Source: Rikenellaceae bacterium (lineage in GTDB: Bacteria > Bacteroidota > Bacteroidia > Bacteroidales > Rikenellaceae). From it: 64,000 bases of DNA. Positions 1 through 9,065 of the stretch are shown piece by piece (the stretch's first letter is position 1; the number at the start of each line of letters is the position of its first letter). Under the pieces are notes generated by a model that worked only from the letters and a program-made list of their open reading frames with translations, was not told the origin of the DNA and searched no databases. The position numbers and the translations under genes were made by a program. The stretch covers positions 1-64,000 of the forward strand of contig SUZL01000003.1 of assembly GCA_015059925.1 (NCBI GenBank), read 5' to 3'.

Positions 1-6
1 AAAACA

Positions 7-612
7 ATGGCAAGATATATTGGACCAAAATCAAAGATCGCTCGTAAGTTCGGCGAGGCCATTTATGGTGCGGATAAGGTGCTTGAGAAGCGTAACTATC
101 CTCCCGGACAGCACGGTCTTGCTCGCAAGCGTAAGAAGAACTCTGAGTACGGCGAGCAGCTTTCAGAGAAGCAGAAGGCAAAGTACACTTACGGTATCCT
201 GGAGAAGCAGTTCGCACGCACCTATGAGGCCGCAGCTCGTATGGGCGGTATCACTGGTGAGAACCTGTTGAAGCTTCTGGAGTGCCGTCTGGACAACGTA
301 GTTTACCGTCTGGGCATCGCCCCCACCCGTGCCGCAGCACGTCAGCTGGTTTCACACCGCCACATCTGCGTCAACGGTCAGGTTGTAAACATTCCTTCAT
401 ATCAGCTTAAGGTTGGCGACATCGTGTCAGTACGCGAGAAGTCAAAGAGTTTGGAGGTAATCACTACTGCAGTATCGGGTTCACGCAGTCGCTACGCTTG
501 GCTTGAGTGGGACGGCGCTACTATGAGTGGCAAGTTCCTTCAGAAGCCCGAGCGCGAGGAGATTCCCGAGAACATTAAGGAGCAGCTTATCGTCGAGCTG
601 TACTCTAAGTAG
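7..612 (+). CDS. rpsD: 30S ribosomal protein S4
   Basis: The 201-residue product is a primary 16S rRNA-binding protein of the small subunit. It opens with the typical [17 protein letters not shown] start, and an S4 RNA-binding domain (about residues 92-155, including [11 protein letters not shown]) follows. The Zn-type CxxC knuckle at the N-terminus is absent, so this is the zinc-independent form. It lies 25 bases upstream of rpoA, the usual Bacteroidota order rpsD-rpoA-rplQ at the end of the alpha operon. The window begins only 6 bases before the start, so the promoter is not visible. Confidence 0.98.
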   Translation: MARYIGPKSKIARKFGEAIYGADKVLEKRNYPPGQHGLARKRKKNSEYGEQLSEKQKAKYTYGILEKQFARTYEAAARMGGITGENLLKLLECRLDNVVYRLGIAPTRAAARQLVSHRHICVNGQVVNIPSYQLKVGDIVSVREKSKSLEVITTAVSGSRSRYAWLEWDGATMSGKFLQKPEREEIPENIKEQLIVELYSK

Positions 613-637
613 TAATTAATTCAAATTCAATCGTTTT

Positions 638-1630
638 ATGGCAATTTTAGCATTCCAGAAACCTGAAAAGGTTATTATGCTCGAAGCTACCGCCTCGTTC
701 GGAAAGTTTGAGTTCCGTCCGTTGGAGCCTGGCTTCGGTATGACTGTCGGCAACGCTTTGCGACGCGTTTTGCTCTCATCGTTGGAGGGTTATGCAATTA
801 CGACCGTAAAGGTAGCCGGAGTGAACAATGAGTTTGCCGCTATCCCGGGTGTGATGGAGGGTATGATGGATATCATCCTCAAGCTCAAGCAGGTACGTTT
901 TCTTCGTACGGTGGAGAATCAGGACTCTGAGAAGATCACCGTCAACGTAGCTGGCGTTACGGAGCTTACCGCAGGTTATATCTCTAACTACCTTTCGTCG
1001 TTCAAGGTTCTTAACCCCGAGCTCGTCATTTGCCACTTGGCCCCTGGTACCAAGATGCAGATCACGATTACCATCGGTAAGGGCCGCGGATATGTGCCTT
1101 CGGAGGAGAACGCACCGGCCGAGAAGGAGCTGGATGTACTTCCGATTGACTCGATTTTCACACCCATCAAGAACGTCAAATACTCGATCGAGGACTACCG
1201 CGTCGAGCAGAAGACCGACTACGAGAAGTTGAATTTGGAGATTACTACCGACGGTTCGATTCATCCCAAGGAGGCCTTGAAGGAGGCCGCCAAGATCTTG
1301 ATCCAGCACTTTATGCTCTTCTCAGACGAGAAGATCACCATCAATATGGACGACACCAGCGAGAACGATACTTTGGACGATGAGGCATTGCGTATGCGTC
1401 AGCTTCTGAAGACCAAGCTCTCAGATCAGGACCTGAGCGTTCGCGCTCTGAACTGCCTGAAGGCTGCTGATGTTGATACCGTAGGCGATCTGGTTAAGCT
1501 CAACCGCAACGACCTGCTGAAGTTCCGCAACTTCGGTAAGAAGTCGCTCACGGAGCTTGATGAGTTGCTGGCATCGCTGAATCTTAAGTTCGGAATGGAC
1601 GTATCTATCTACAAACTTGATAAAGATTAA
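638..1630 (+). CDS. rpoA: DNA-directed RNA polymerase subunit alpha
   Basis: The 330-residue product has the usual length. The N-terminal assembly domain (about 1-235) carries the [20 protein letters not shown] signature. After an acidic linker, the C-terminal domain (about 260-318) contains the helix-hairpin-helix signature [18 protein letters not shown], which contacts promoter DNA and activators. It is co-transcribed with rpsD (25-base gap) and rplQ (2-base gap). Confidence 0.98.
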   Translation: MAILAFQKPEKVIMLEATASFGKFEFRPLEPGFGMTVGNALRRVLLSSLEGYAITTVKVAGVNNEFAAIPGVMEGMMDIILKLKQVRFLRTVENQDSEKITVNVAGVTELTAGYISNYLSSFKVLNPELVICHLAPGTKMQITITIGKGRGYVPSEENAPAEKELDVLPIDSIFTPIKNVKYSIEDYRVEQKTDYEKLNLEITTDGSIHPKEALKEAAKILIQHFMLFSDEKITINMDDTSENDTLDDEALRMRQLLKTKLSDQDLSVRALNCLKAADVDTVGDLVKLNRNDLLKFRNFGKKSLTELDELLASLNLKFGMDVSIYKLDKD

Positions 1631-1632
1631 TT

Positions 1633-2193
1633 ATGAGACACAATAAGAATTTTAACCACCTTGGCCGTCAGGCCGGCCATCGCAAAGCAATGCTTTCGAA
1701 TATGGCTTCGTCTCTGATCCTGCACAAGCGTATCGAGACCACGGTAGCAAAGGCAAAGGCTGTTCAGCAGTTTGTTGAGCCTCTGGTTACCAAGTCAAAG
1801 GAGGACACCACTCACTCACGTCGTGTAGTCTTCTCATACCTCAAGCAGAAGGAGGCTGTAACAGAGTTGTTCCGCACCATCGCTCCCAAGATTGCAGAGC
1901 GCCCCGGCGGTTACACCCGCATTTTGAAGACGGGCTTCCGTCTGGGTGATGCAGCCGATATGTGCATCATCGAGTTCGTTGATTTCAACGAGGCATATAC
2001 CCTCGGCAAGGCTCCCGTAGCAGCTGAGGAGGCAAAGCCCAAGACTCGTCGTTCGCGCAAGCCCGCTGCAAAGAAGACCGACGCTGTTGAGGATGCAACC
2101 GTAGTTAAGGCAAAGGCTCCCAAGGCCCCCAAGGCTACCGCTGCAAAGGCTGCTCCCGTAGCAAAGAAGACCAACGTAGGTAAGAAGATGTAA
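1633..2193 (+). CDS. rplQ: 50S ribosomal protein L17 with long basic tail
   Basis: Residues 1-120 are a normal L17 domain ([20 protein letters not shown] at the start; family length about 120). A further 66 residues are rich in Ala, Lys, Pro and Thr with repeated [18 protein letters not shown] stretches, resembling the low-complexity tails of H1-like proteins. Such tails on L17 are familiar in Bacteroidota. It is the last gene of the ribosomal operon and is followed by a clear intrinsic terminator at 2256-2285. Confidence 0.96.
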   Translation: MRHNKNFNHLGRQAGHRKAMLSNMASSLILHKRIETTVAKAKAVQQFVEPLVTKSKEDTTHSRRVVFSYLKQKEAVTELFRTIAPKIAERPGGYTRILKTGFRLGDAADMCIIEFVDFNEAYTLGKAPVAAEEAKPKTRRSRKPAAKKTDAVEDATVVKAKAPKAPKATAAKAAPVAKKTNVGKKM

Positions 2194-2255
2194 TTTTGAG
2201 TATCCCTAAGGCCGAGCCTTGTGCACGGCAGGTACAAGATATAACATCAACGAAG

Positions 2256-2285
2256 GCCCGTTCCGTTTTGGAGCGGGCTTTTTTT
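2256..2285 (+). terminator. Rho-independent terminator of rpsD-rpoA-rplQ
   Basis: The stem GCCCGTTCC / GGAGCGGGC has a five-base loop and is followed by a run of seven T, 63 bases after the rplQ stop. Confidence 0.9.
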
Positions 2286-2396
2286 GTGCGGTGAAATAGC
2301 AGAGATCGGGAGATTTTTTCTGCCAATCCCCCTTTGTCCATAGCGTATTGCCGATAGATATATCAAATATATTAGGGCAGAATAAAAATTTATTTC

Positions 2397-2404
2397 TATC
2401 TTTG
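2397..2404 (+). promoter_or_regulatory. Bacteroidota -7 element (TATCTTTG) for the structured RNA
   Basis: A perfect TAnnTTTG match. It predicts transcription from about 2411, just ahead of the long rod-like RNA fold and after the rplQ terminator, so the RNA would have its own promoter. Confidence 0.65.
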
Positions 2405-2410
2405 CATTGG

Positions 2411-2625
2411 TCGCTCCGCGCGACAGACATATTTTTTGGAAAGCGTTTTTATCCTCGACGGTGAACTTCGACAACTCATTATGGTAGGGATGACGAGCGC
2501 TCATTTTGGTATGCTATGTGTTCTGAGGACATATACCTCCAAAGTGTGAGTCGTTATATCTACCATAGGGCAGTCGAAGGCCTACCGTTGGATTGACAGG
2601 CTCGCACTTTCTGTTTATATATATG
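2411..2625 (+). ncRNA. Rod-shaped structured RNA (6S-like / Bacteroidales-1 type candidate)
   Basis: No protein-coding gene fits here, but one long hairpin can be paired by hand over about 175 bases. Helices from the outside in: GGAAAG 2438-2443 with CTTTCT 2607-2612; ATCC 2451-2454 with GGAT 2590-2593; CGACGGT 2456-2462 with ACCGTTG 2584-2590; CTTCGAC 2466-2472 with GTCGAAG 2573-2579; TATGGTAG 2480-2487 with CTACCATA 2560-2567; then ACGA..CTCA / TGAG..TCGT and a terminal hairpin near 2515-2536. The rod shape, length and private promoter resemble 6S-type regulators of RNA polymerase or the Bacteroidales-1 RNA class. I do not see a large central bubble, so the identity is uncertain. No U-tract terminator is obvious at the 3' end. 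Confidence 0.55.
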
Positions 2626-2801
2626 GCCGCCGTCGAGCCCGCGCGGCAAACGGAACACTATGGTTACAATCGTTATCTTCTTCGTGGCTATGGCTATGGA
2701 CGTGTTGTGTTAATTGGCACAAAAAACCGCCCTGCACAAAACACGCTCGCCCTGCACAAAGCACGCCCCACGCGCTAACGCAACCGCCCGCCCCGCTGCA
2801 C

Positions 2802-2838
2802 AAAAAAACCGCCCTGCCACGCAAGGCAGGACGGTCGC
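2802..2838 (-). terminator. Rho-independent terminator of the EF-G paralogue gene
   Basis: Read on the minus strand: stem CCGTCCTGCC / GGCAGGGCGG followed by seven T, directly downstream of the stop at 2864. The adjacent 2720-2800 stretch repeats the short string CCGCCCTGCACAAAA several times and holds no gene. Confidence 0.85.
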
Positions 2839-2863
2839 TATTGTTGGGTTAGTAGTGTTTCTG

Positions 2864-5026
2864 CTAATCCTCGTCGGTGTCGGTGTAAGCCTTCAGCAGC
2901 TTATCCTGAACATCGGCAGGCACCTGCTCGTACGATGCGAACTGCATAGTGTAGGTCGCAGCACCAGAGGTCAGAGATGAGAGTGAAGTAGAGTAGCGAT
3001 AAAGCTCAGCCAGAGGCACGCGAGCGTTCAACTTATCGAAGCCCTTATCCGACTCCATACCCATAATCATAGCGCGGCGGTTCTGCAAGTCGCTCATCAC
3101 CGAACCCATATACTCGCTCGGGGTCAATACCTCGACAGCGTAGATAGGCTCCATAATCTTCGGACCAGCGTTGCGGAACGCATCCTTGAATGCGTTACGA
3201 GCAGCCAACTTGAACGAGATCTCGTTTGAATCTACGGGGTGCATCTTACCGTCGTAGCATACAACGCGGATGTCGCGGGCGTAAGAACCCGTAAGCGGGC
3301 CCTCGTCCATCTTCTCCATAATACCCTTCAGGATGGCGGGCATAAAGCGTGCGTCGATAGCACCGCCGACGATTGAGTTGTAGAACTGCAGCTTGCCGCC
3401 CCAATCCAAATCGTACTCCTCCTTACCCTTGATATTTACGGTGATCTCCTTGCCGCCCACCTTGTACTTCGTAGGCTCGGGCATACCCTCGTAGTAGGGC
3501 TCGATAACGATGTGTACCTCACCAAACTGACCAGCACCACCCGACTGCTTCTTGTGGCGGTAGTCGGCCTGTGCAACCTTCGTGATGGTCTCACGATAGG
3601 GGATCTTCGGTGCGAAGTACTCGATCTCGAGCTTGTTGTCGTTCGCCAGACGAGTCTTCACGATATTGAGGTGGTGCTCACCCTGACCCTGAATGATGGT
3701 CTGCTTGAGCTCCTTAGAGTACTCTACCAGAATGGTGGGATCCTCATACTTGATGTCGTTCAACAGCTTGCCCAACTTCTCCTCGTCGCCCTGCTCCTTA
3801 GCCTTCACGGCTGCGCGGTAGCGAGGCTCGGGGAATACGATAGGCTCAACCTTAACGTGTGCGCCGGCAGCAGCCAGAGTATCGTTTGTGCGAGTACCCT
3901 TGAGCTTCACGGTGCAACCGATGTCGCCAGCCGACAACTCCGTAACCTTGATACGGTTCTTACCCGCTACGGCGAAGAGCTGCGAGAGCTTCTCCTTGTT
4001 ACCCGTACGGCTGTTCACGAGCTCCTGACCCTCCGAGATCTTACCACGAACCACGCGGAAGTAGGTGATCTCGCCGATGTGCTGCTCAATCTGGCTCTTG
4101 AATACGAATACTACTGCGGGCAGAGTCTCGTCAGCTACGAGCTCCTCGCCCTCGATTGATACAAACTTGGGAGCGGTGGTAGGCGTGGTCGGGCCGGGGG
4201 CTACGTTGATGATGAACTCCATCAAACGCTTGGTACCGATGTCGCGCTTACCCGAGCAGCAGAAGATAGGCATAACCTCGCGGTTGGCAACGCCGAGCTT
4301 CAAACCTGAGCGGATGTCGTCCTGAGTCAGAGCGCCCTTCTCGAAGTAGAGCTCCATCAGAGCGTCATCATATACTGCAGCAGCCTCCGAGAGCTCCTGA
4401 TTCAGCGCCTGAGCGTAGTCGAGCTGATCCTCGGGAATATCCAACTCCTCGCGCGTACCGTTCTCGTCGGTGAAGCGGTACATCTTCATCATAAGTACGT
4501 CGATGAAAGCGTTGAAGCCTGCGCCCTGCTCTACGGGATACTGTACGATAATGGGCTTCACGGGCGAAGCGGCCTTGATACCCTCAATCGTAGCATCGAA
4601 ATTAGCCTTGTCGCCATCGAGCTGGTTGATTACACCGATCAGAGGCTTGTTCAGGATGCGAGCGTAGCGTGACTGAATCTCGCAGCCCACCTCCCAGCCG
4701 TTCTGGGCGTTCATAACCATAATACCTACGTCGCCCACCTTGAAGGCAGAGAAGAGGTTACCACAGAAGTCGTCCGAACCCGGGCAGTCGATGATATTGA
4801 GTTTGCGGCCCATAAATTCGGTGAAAAGGGTTGTAGCGTAGATCGAGCGCTTGTACTCGTGCTCGATATCGGTATTGTCCGAGATAGTGTTGTTAGTCTC
4901 GATACTACCCCTGCGGTCGATGACCTTACCCTCGAAAGCCATCGCTTCGGCAAGGGTAGTCTTACCCGTGCCGGGTGCGCCAATCAGAACGATGTTCTTA
5001 ATCTCTTTAGCTGAATAATTTTTCAT
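2864..5026 (-). CDS. Elongation factor G paralogue with altered GTPase motifs (EF-G2 type)
   Basis: The 720-residue product has full EF-G domain order: G domain, domains II-V. The G motifs are non-canonical. The P-loop is GAPGTGKTT (16-24) instead of AHIDAGKTT, switch II is DCPGSDD (80-86) where EF-G has DTPGHVD, and G4 is NQLD (134-137) instead of NKxD. The His of DTPGH, which activates the catalytic water, is replaced by Ser84. This fits the Bacteroides EF-G2 group, a paralogue reported to translocate without GTPase activity and needed for gut colonisation. It is monocistronic, with its own terminator and a possible -7 element at 5103-5110. It is not a TetM/RF3 type, since overall it follows EF-G throughout. 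The canonical fusA is presumably elsewhere. Confidence 0.9.
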   Translation of the reverse strand: MKNYSAKEIKNIVLIGAPGTGKTTLAEAMAFEGKVIDRRGSIETNNTISDNTDIEHEYKRSIYATTLFTEFMGRKLNIIDCPGSDDFCGNLFSAFKVGDVGIMVMNAQNGWEVGCEIQSRYARILNKPLIGVINQLDGDKANFDATIEGIKAASPVKPIIVQYPVEQGAGFNAFIDVLMMKMYRFTDENGTREELDIPEDQLDYAQALNQELSEAAAVYDDALMELYFEKGALTQDDIRSGLKLGVANREVMPIFCCSGKRDIGTKRLMEFIINVAPGPTTPTTAPKFVSIEGEELVADETLPAVVFVFKSQIEQHIGEITYFRVVRGKISEGQELVNSRTGNKEKLSQLFAVAGKNRIKVTELSAGDIGCTVKLKGTRTNDTLAAAGAHVKVEPIVFPEPRYRAAVKAKEQGDEEKLGKLLNDIKYEDPTILVEYSKELKQTIIQGQGEHHLNIVKTRLANDNKLEIEYFAPKIPYRETITKVAQADYRHKKQSGGAGQFGEVHIVIEPYYEGMPEPTKYKVGGKEITVNIKGKEEYDLDWGGKLQFYNSIVGGAIDARFMPAILKGIMEKMDEGPLTGSYARDIRVVCYDGKMHPVDSNEISFKLAARNAFKDAFRNAGPKIMEPIYAVEVLTPSEYMGSVMSDLQNRRAMIMGMESDKGFDKLNARVPLAELYRYSTSLSSLTSGAATYTMQFASYEQVPADVQDKLLKAYTDTDED

Positions 5027-5102
5027 ATTCTTGAAGTTTTATAGGTTTTATTACGAAATAATCTCTTGAGTCAGCGAATTTTTCGTGTTTGCGTTCAAAA
5101 CC

Positions 5103-5110
5103 TAAAGTTA
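5103..5110 (-). promoter_or_regulatory. Possible -7 element (TAACTTTA) for the EF-G paralogue
   Basis: One mismatch to TAnnTTTG. It would give a leader of about 70 bases. It lies in a 254-base AT-rich gap with no other recognisable feature. Confidence 0.35.
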
Positions 5111-5221
5111 CGAATATTTTTTTAATCTACAACAATCTGCCCCAAAAAATCGCTTCGCACCCCCTGATTAATAGAATTTTTGGCCGTCCGCGCCCGCTCG
5201 GTAGTTTGTCGCAATCGGCCG

Positions 5222-5258
5222 AAAAAAAACGACGCCACCCCTCAGGGCAGCGCCGAAT
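5222..5258 (-). terminator. Terminator of the M28 peptidase gene
   Basis: On the minus strand a GC-rich stem (GGCGCTGCCC / GGGTGGCGTC, with G-T pairs) precedes a run of eight T, 22 bases after the stop codon. Confidence 0.75.
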
Positions 5259-5280
5259 TTAAGTATAAGGTATATGTTTA

Positions 5281-6789
5281 TTATTTGTAAACCTCGTTGC
5301 GGGGCAGCATCGTAGGCAGATTTGCCGTGCCGAGTGCCATAATAGCCAGAGCCGTAGCGGCCTGCTCCTGATACTCGGGAATACTCTTGTTGTAGGTATC
5401 ACGCTCGGTGTGCCAGATCTCCTGATACTGGAAGTTGTAGCCCGAAGGATCGGCCCGCTCCGACATCTGCAGCGCGGGAATACCCTCTACCATAAACGAC
5501 GTTGAGTCGTTTCCGCCCGTCTGCGTGGGCTTCTGGCGAGGCTCAAGAGCCGTTACGGTGAAGTTATAGTCGGGATACATCTCCTGAATAGGCTTTGCGA
5601 TTTCCTGATACTCCTTCAGAAGCGACTTCGGAGCCGAGAACGATGTGTAGGGCATCGGGCCACCGTCGCGGTTGAACATATTTGTGATCTTGTCCAGCTT
5701 GTCGGGATGAGCCTTCACCCAACCGAGCGAACCCAGAAGACCGAACTCCTCGGCAGCGAAGAAGATGAATACGATCGAACGCTCGGGCTTCGCGCCAGAG
5801 AGTGCGATCATACGCGCAGCCTCCATCATAGCCGATACACCCGAACCGCAATCAACACCACCCGTAGCCACGTCGTAGGCGTCGAGGTGCGAACCCATCA
5901 CAACATACTCGTTGGGCTTCTTCGAGCCCTTGATCGTAGCGACGATGTTGTAGTAGGGCACGGGACCCATCGAGAAGTAGTTGCGGATGTCGAACTCCAA
6001 CTCAACGTAGCGACGCTGCTGTGCGAGCTTGTAGATGCGCTCGAACTGCGCCTCGTCGAGTTTGATGTCGGGCACGGTGGGCAGTGTCTCGAACGTAACC
6101 TTACCCTCGTTGAGCATCTTGCGATCGTAGAGCGTGCGGATGGGCACTGCCGTAGGCTGGATGAAACCAAGTACGCCTGCCTCGATCATCTCGTCGTAGA
6201 ACAGCGCGGGCATATCGTTCAGCTTCTTCGGTGAGTCGGGGTTCTGACGGTTGTACTGTGCAATCTCCTCATTCTCCTTGATGGCTGCCTGACGAGCCTC
6301 GCGTGCCTCGACGCTATGCTCCAGAGGCCAACCCGTCGAGCGGCTCTCCATCAGCACCCAAGCGCCCTTCAACGTACCCTTCATACGGTTGAACTGGTCG
6401 CGCGTGCGGGGCTCAATCACAACGTGTCCGCGCTGCGGGCCCTTCGTGCCCGAGGTGAACGACGGGGTAGTGAAGTACAATGTCTCGGTGAACTCGCCCA
6501 TAGCGCGACCCCACCAGCCACCGCGGTTGAAACCTACGGGCAGCTCGCCAACCTTCTCCAGCTCGACCTCCAAGCCCCAATCCTGAAGCTGCTTAACGAT
6601 CCAAGCCTGAGAGTTGTCAAAACCTGCCGAGCCGACCAGTCGGCCACCGAAGCGGTTGCACAAAATGTCGAGATGCTCCATTACGCGGTTATCCTCGCGT
6701 GAGATCTCCATAATCTTCTTTACTGCTGCGCTCTGTGCCCATACGCCGAGGGGCAGAACCAAAAGAGCAAAAAGTATAAGTTTCTTCAT
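5281..6789 (-). CDS. Exported M28 family zinc peptidase (carboxypeptidase Q-like)
   Basis: The product has 502 residues with a Sec signal peptide at 1-18 (MKKLILFALLVLPLGVWA). The C-terminal half has the M28 dinuclear zinc motifs: MGSHLDAYD (first His/Asp), VDCGSGVSAMMEAA (bridging Asp), FFAAEEFGLLGS (catalytic Glu plus ligand), NRDGG, and the late His in EIWHTERDTY. The region between about 100 and 260 is a PA-like insertion that is common in this group. It probably removes amino acids from peptides in the periplasm or at the surface. It stands alone between two terminators. Confidence 0.9.
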   Translation of the reverse strand: MKKLILFALLVLPLGVWAQSAAVKKIMEISREDNRVMEHLDILCNRFGGRLVGSAGFDNSQAWIVKQLQDWGLEVELEKVGELPVGFNRGGWWGRAMGEFTETLYFTTPSFTSGTKGPQRGHVVIEPRTRDQFNRMKGTLKGAWVLMESRSTGWPLEHSVEAREARQAAIKENEEIAQYNRQNPDSPKKLNDMPALFYDEMIEAGVLGFIQPTAVPIRTLYDRKMLNEGKVTFETLPTVPDIKLDEAQFERIYKLAQQRRYVELEFDIRNYFSMGPVPYYNIVATIKGSKKPNEYVVMGSHLDAYDVATGGVDCGSGVSAMMEAARMIALSGAKPERSIVFIFFAAEEFGLLGSLGWVKAHPDKLDKITNMFNRDGGPMPYTSFSAPKSLLKEYQEIAKPIQEMYPDYNFTVTALEPRQKPTQTGGNDSTSFMVEGIPALQMSERADPSGYNFQYQEIWHTERDTYNKSIPEYQEQAATALAIMALGTANLPTMLPRNEVYK

Positions 6790-6831
6790 TGTCGGTTTGT
6801 TTAATTTCTTTTTAACCTAACTTTATATAAT

Positions 6832-6864
6832 GGAGGCTGCCAGTTCAAAAAAGTGACAGCCTCC
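6832..6864 (-). terminator. Hairpin downstream of the ROK kinase gene
   Basis: A perfect eight-base inverted repeat GGAGGCTG / CAGCCTCC with a 17-base loop. No strong T-run follows, so its role as a terminator is uncertain. Confidence 0.4.
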
Positions 6865-6872
6865 GTTGTGAT

Positions 6873-6940
6873 AAGATTTGTATAACGAGAGGGATTTTGA
6901 GGGCAAGCGAAACGCCAAAATCACCTCGTTAGACGAATCT
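6873..6940. repeat. Dispersed palindromic repeat, copy A
   Basis: An imperfect inverted repeat: arm AGATTTGTATAACGAG and its partner CTCGTTAGACGAATCT, with inner GATTTTGAGG / CCAAAATC. The same design recurs at 21714-21828 and 53939-54000, and as half-copies at 24178-24198 and 34383-34405. All copies lie just beyond the 3' ends of genes. Confidence 0.7.
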
Positions 6941-6944
6941 GTTA

Positions 6945-7952
6945 TTACATCAATTTCTGCCAAATCAGAGCCGATGAGCCCAGAATAGCAGCGTTCTTAC
7001 CCTCGATACCTGAAGGCAACAGCTTCACCTTATTCTTGAACGTACCCATCATATTCTCCTCCATATACCACTTCGTAGGCTCGAAGATGTACTTGCCGGC
7101 CTTAGCCAGACCACCGAAGAGGATGATAGCCTCGGGCGATGTGGTAGCAACCAGATCAGCCAATGACTTACCCAGAACCTCACCCGTGTAGCGGAATGCC
7201 TCCAGAGCGATAGCGTCGCCCTTGTCGGCAGCCGTTGAGAGCATCACAGCCTCGAACTTCGAGAAGGGGATCTCGCGCAGGTCGCTGTCGTTGTTCATCT
7301 TAGCCATCAACTCGAAAGCCGTACGCTTGATACCCGTAGCCGATGCGTAAGCCTCCAAGCAACCCTTGCGGCCGCAACCGCACTCGCGGCCTTGTGTGCG
7401 GCTGTCCACCATAACGTGGCCATACTCGCCTGCGAAACCGTCGTGGCCGTAGATCATCTCGCCGTTGCTAACGATACCTGAGCCGAGGCCCGTACCGAGC
7501 GTGATGACTACATAATCCTTCATACCCTTAGCGTTACCGAATACGCCCTCGCCGATAGCGGCTGCGTTAGCGTCGTTCGTAATAGCCACCTCTACACCGG
7601 GGAATGAAGCCTTGATGTCGTCCACGAAGTGGAACATACGGCGTGACTCATCGGGATTGGGCTCGTCGTCGCGGAACTTCCACAGGTTAGCGGGAGCCTC
7701 GATCATTCCGGTATGATAGTTTGCGTTGGGCGCGCCGATACCGATACCGACAAGCTCAAACTCAAACGATACGCTGTCAATCAGAGCGTGCATAGCCTCG
7801 CACAGAGTCTGAACGTAAGTCTCATAGTCGTCGAACTTCTTGTACTTCTCGGTAGAGATTACTGACTCACAGAATACGGTACCCTCCTCATCGACCAGAC
7901 CGAACGCGGTGTTGGTTCCGCCGATGTCGATACCCATTGCCAATTTTTTCAT
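6945..7952 (-). CDS. ROK family sugar kinase (glucokinase-like)
   Basis: The 335-residue product starts with the ATP-binding signature GIDIGGTNTAFGLVD. The ROK zinc site is clear (GHVMVDSRTQGRECGCGRKGCLEAYAS), as is the sugar-binding and catalytic stretch ITNDANAAAIGE. It phosphorylates a hexose at O6 in the cytoplasm, with glucose most likely. N-acetylglucosamine or N-acetylmannosamine cannot be excluded from sequence alone. It is monocistronic with a perfect -7 element upstream at 8008-8015. Confidence 0.9.
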   Translation of the reverse strand: MKKLAMGIDIGGTNTAFGLVDEEGTVFCESVISTEKYKKFDDYETYVQTLCEAMHALIDSVSFEFELVGIGIGAPNANYHTGMIEAPANLWKFRDDEPNPDESRRMFHFVDDIKASFPGVEVAITNDANAAAIGEGVFGNAKGMKDYVVITLGTGLGSGIVSNGEMIYGHDGFAGEYGHVMVDSRTQGRECGCGRKGCLEAYASATGIKRTAFELMAKMNNDSDLREIPFSKFEAVMLSTAADKGDAIALEAFRYTGEVLGKSLADLVATTSPEAIILFGGLAKAGKYIFEPTKWYMEENMMGTFKNKVKLLPSGIEGKNAAILGSSALIWQKLM

Positions 7953-8007
7953 AGTTTTGGTAGTTTAGGTTTTTAATTATCAAGTTTGTCTTTAAGTTTG
8001 TATGTGT

Positions 8008-8015
8008 CAAAGTTA
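8008..8015 (-). promoter_or_regulatory. -7 element TAACTTTG for the ROK kinase
   Basis: A perfect TAnnTTTG on the minus strand, placing transcription start about 48 bases before the ATG. It is divergent from the promoter at 8048-8055. Confidence 0.65.
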
Positions 8016-8047
8016 AGTATAAAATTCTTTTTCTTCAAACTTTTTCT

Positions 8048-8055
8048 TAATTTTG
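8048..8055 (+). promoter_or_regulatory. -7 element TAATTTTG for the prenyl synthase-mqn operon
   Basis: A perfect TAnnTTTG about 32 bases upstream of the ATG at 8087. It likely drives the whole 8.1-15.9 kb operon. Confidence 0.65.
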
Positions 8056-8086
8056 GGGCATCAAGTGTAAAAAAGTGTCGTCAAGG

Positions 8087-9061
8087 ATGAGAAATAACGA
8101 AGAAATCTTGCTCCTGCTGGAGAATTATTTGGCGCAGATCGAGCTGCCCAGCGAACCCCAATACCTCTATGCTCCAATCATCTACTCGATGTCGGGAGGT
8201 GGCAAACGCATCCGTCCTACGCTCGTGATGCTCTCGTGCGAGGCCTTTGGCGGGAATGCGCAGGACGCACTGCCGGCGGCAGCCGCTGTGGAGATGTTCC
8301 ACAACTTCACGCTGCTGCACGACGATATTATGGACAACGCCTCGGTGCGTCGCGGCAAGCCCTCGGTGGCAGCCGAGTGGGGCGATAACGTGGCTATCCT
8401 CTCGGGCGATGCTATGATGATCTACTCATACCGCCTCCTGAGCCAAGTACCTGCCCACCTGCTGCCGCGCGTTATGGAGATCTTCACCACCACCGCTTTG
8501 CAGGTGTGCGAGGGACAGCAGTACGATATGGACTTCGAGACGCGACAGAAGGTCTCGGTTGTCGAGTATATGAATATGATCGAGCTTAAGACCTCCGTTC
8601 TGCTGGCCGGTGCCGCCGCTATCGGAGCTGTTCTGGGCGGTGCGTCCGATGCCGACAGCCGCAAGATCTACCGCTATGCGCTGGAGTTGGGCCTCGCGTT
8701 CCAGCTTCAGGACGATCTTCTGGATAGCTATGGCCGCGAGGAGGAGCTCGGCAAGAAGATTGGAGGCGATATCCTCGAGGGCAAGAAGACCTGCCTTATG
8801 CTCAACGCTATGAGCCGCGCTACGGAGGCCGACCGCGAGACTCTCCGCTCCACGCACCTCGATGAGTCGCTCAAGCCCGAGCAGAAGATCGCCCGCGTCA
8901 AGGAGGTTTACGACCGTTACGACATCCCGCGCCTGATCAACCAGCAGATCTCGCTCCGCTTCGAGCGCGCACTCTCGATTCTCGACACGCTGGAGATCCC
9001 TATGGAGCGTACCGAGCATCTGCGCGTGTTTGCTCAAAATCTTATGGGACGTAAAAAATAG
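8087..9061 (+). CDS. Trans-polyprenyl diphosphate synthase
   Basis: The 324-residue product has both Asp-rich motifs of chain-elongating prenyltransferases: LLHDDIMDNA (first) and QLQDDLLDSYG (second), plus GGKRIRP near the N-terminus. It condenses isopentenyl units to make a long isoprenoid chain, probably the menaquinone side chain or undecaprenyl-type precursors. It shares an operon with mqnB and mqnD, which supports the menaquinone role. ATG 8087 is preferred over an in-frame GTG at 8075 because it sits behind AAGG and matches the family start. Octaprenyl or heptaprenyl specificity cannot be told from sequence. Confidence 0.92.
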   Translation: MRNNEEILLLLENYLAQIELPSEPQYLYAPIIYSMSGGGKRIRPTLVMLSCEAFGGNAQDALPAAAAVEMFHNFTLLHDDIMDNASVRRGKPSVAAEWGDNVAILSGDAMMIYSYRLLSQVPAHLLPRVMEIFTTTALQVCEGQQYDMDFETRQKVSVVEYMNMIELKTSVLLAGAAAIGAVLGGASDADSRKIYRYALELGLAFQLQDDLLDSYGREEELGKKIGGDILEGKKTCLMLNAMSRATEADRETLRSTHLDESLKPEQKIARVKEVYDRYDIPRLINQQISLRFERALSILDTLEIPMERTEHLRVFAQNLMGRKK

Positions 9062-9065
9062 AAAA

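Noticed and set aside
776..1309. Long antisense reading frames opposite rpoA and many other genes (for example 13348-13977, 13987-15138, 40544-41935)
   Set aside because: They mirror strong known genes in GC-rich codon positions and show no family motifs, so they are shadows of the true genes.
2593..2980. Small plus-strand reading frames after the structured RNA
   Set aside because: Low-complexity peptide from repeated CCGCCCTGCACAAAA strings and the terminator region; no start context or motif.
2864..5026. Tetracycline-resistance ribosomal protection protein (TetM-like) or RF3
   Set aside because: Domain order and length follow EF-G, and the altered G motifs match the EF-G2 paralogue rather than TetM.
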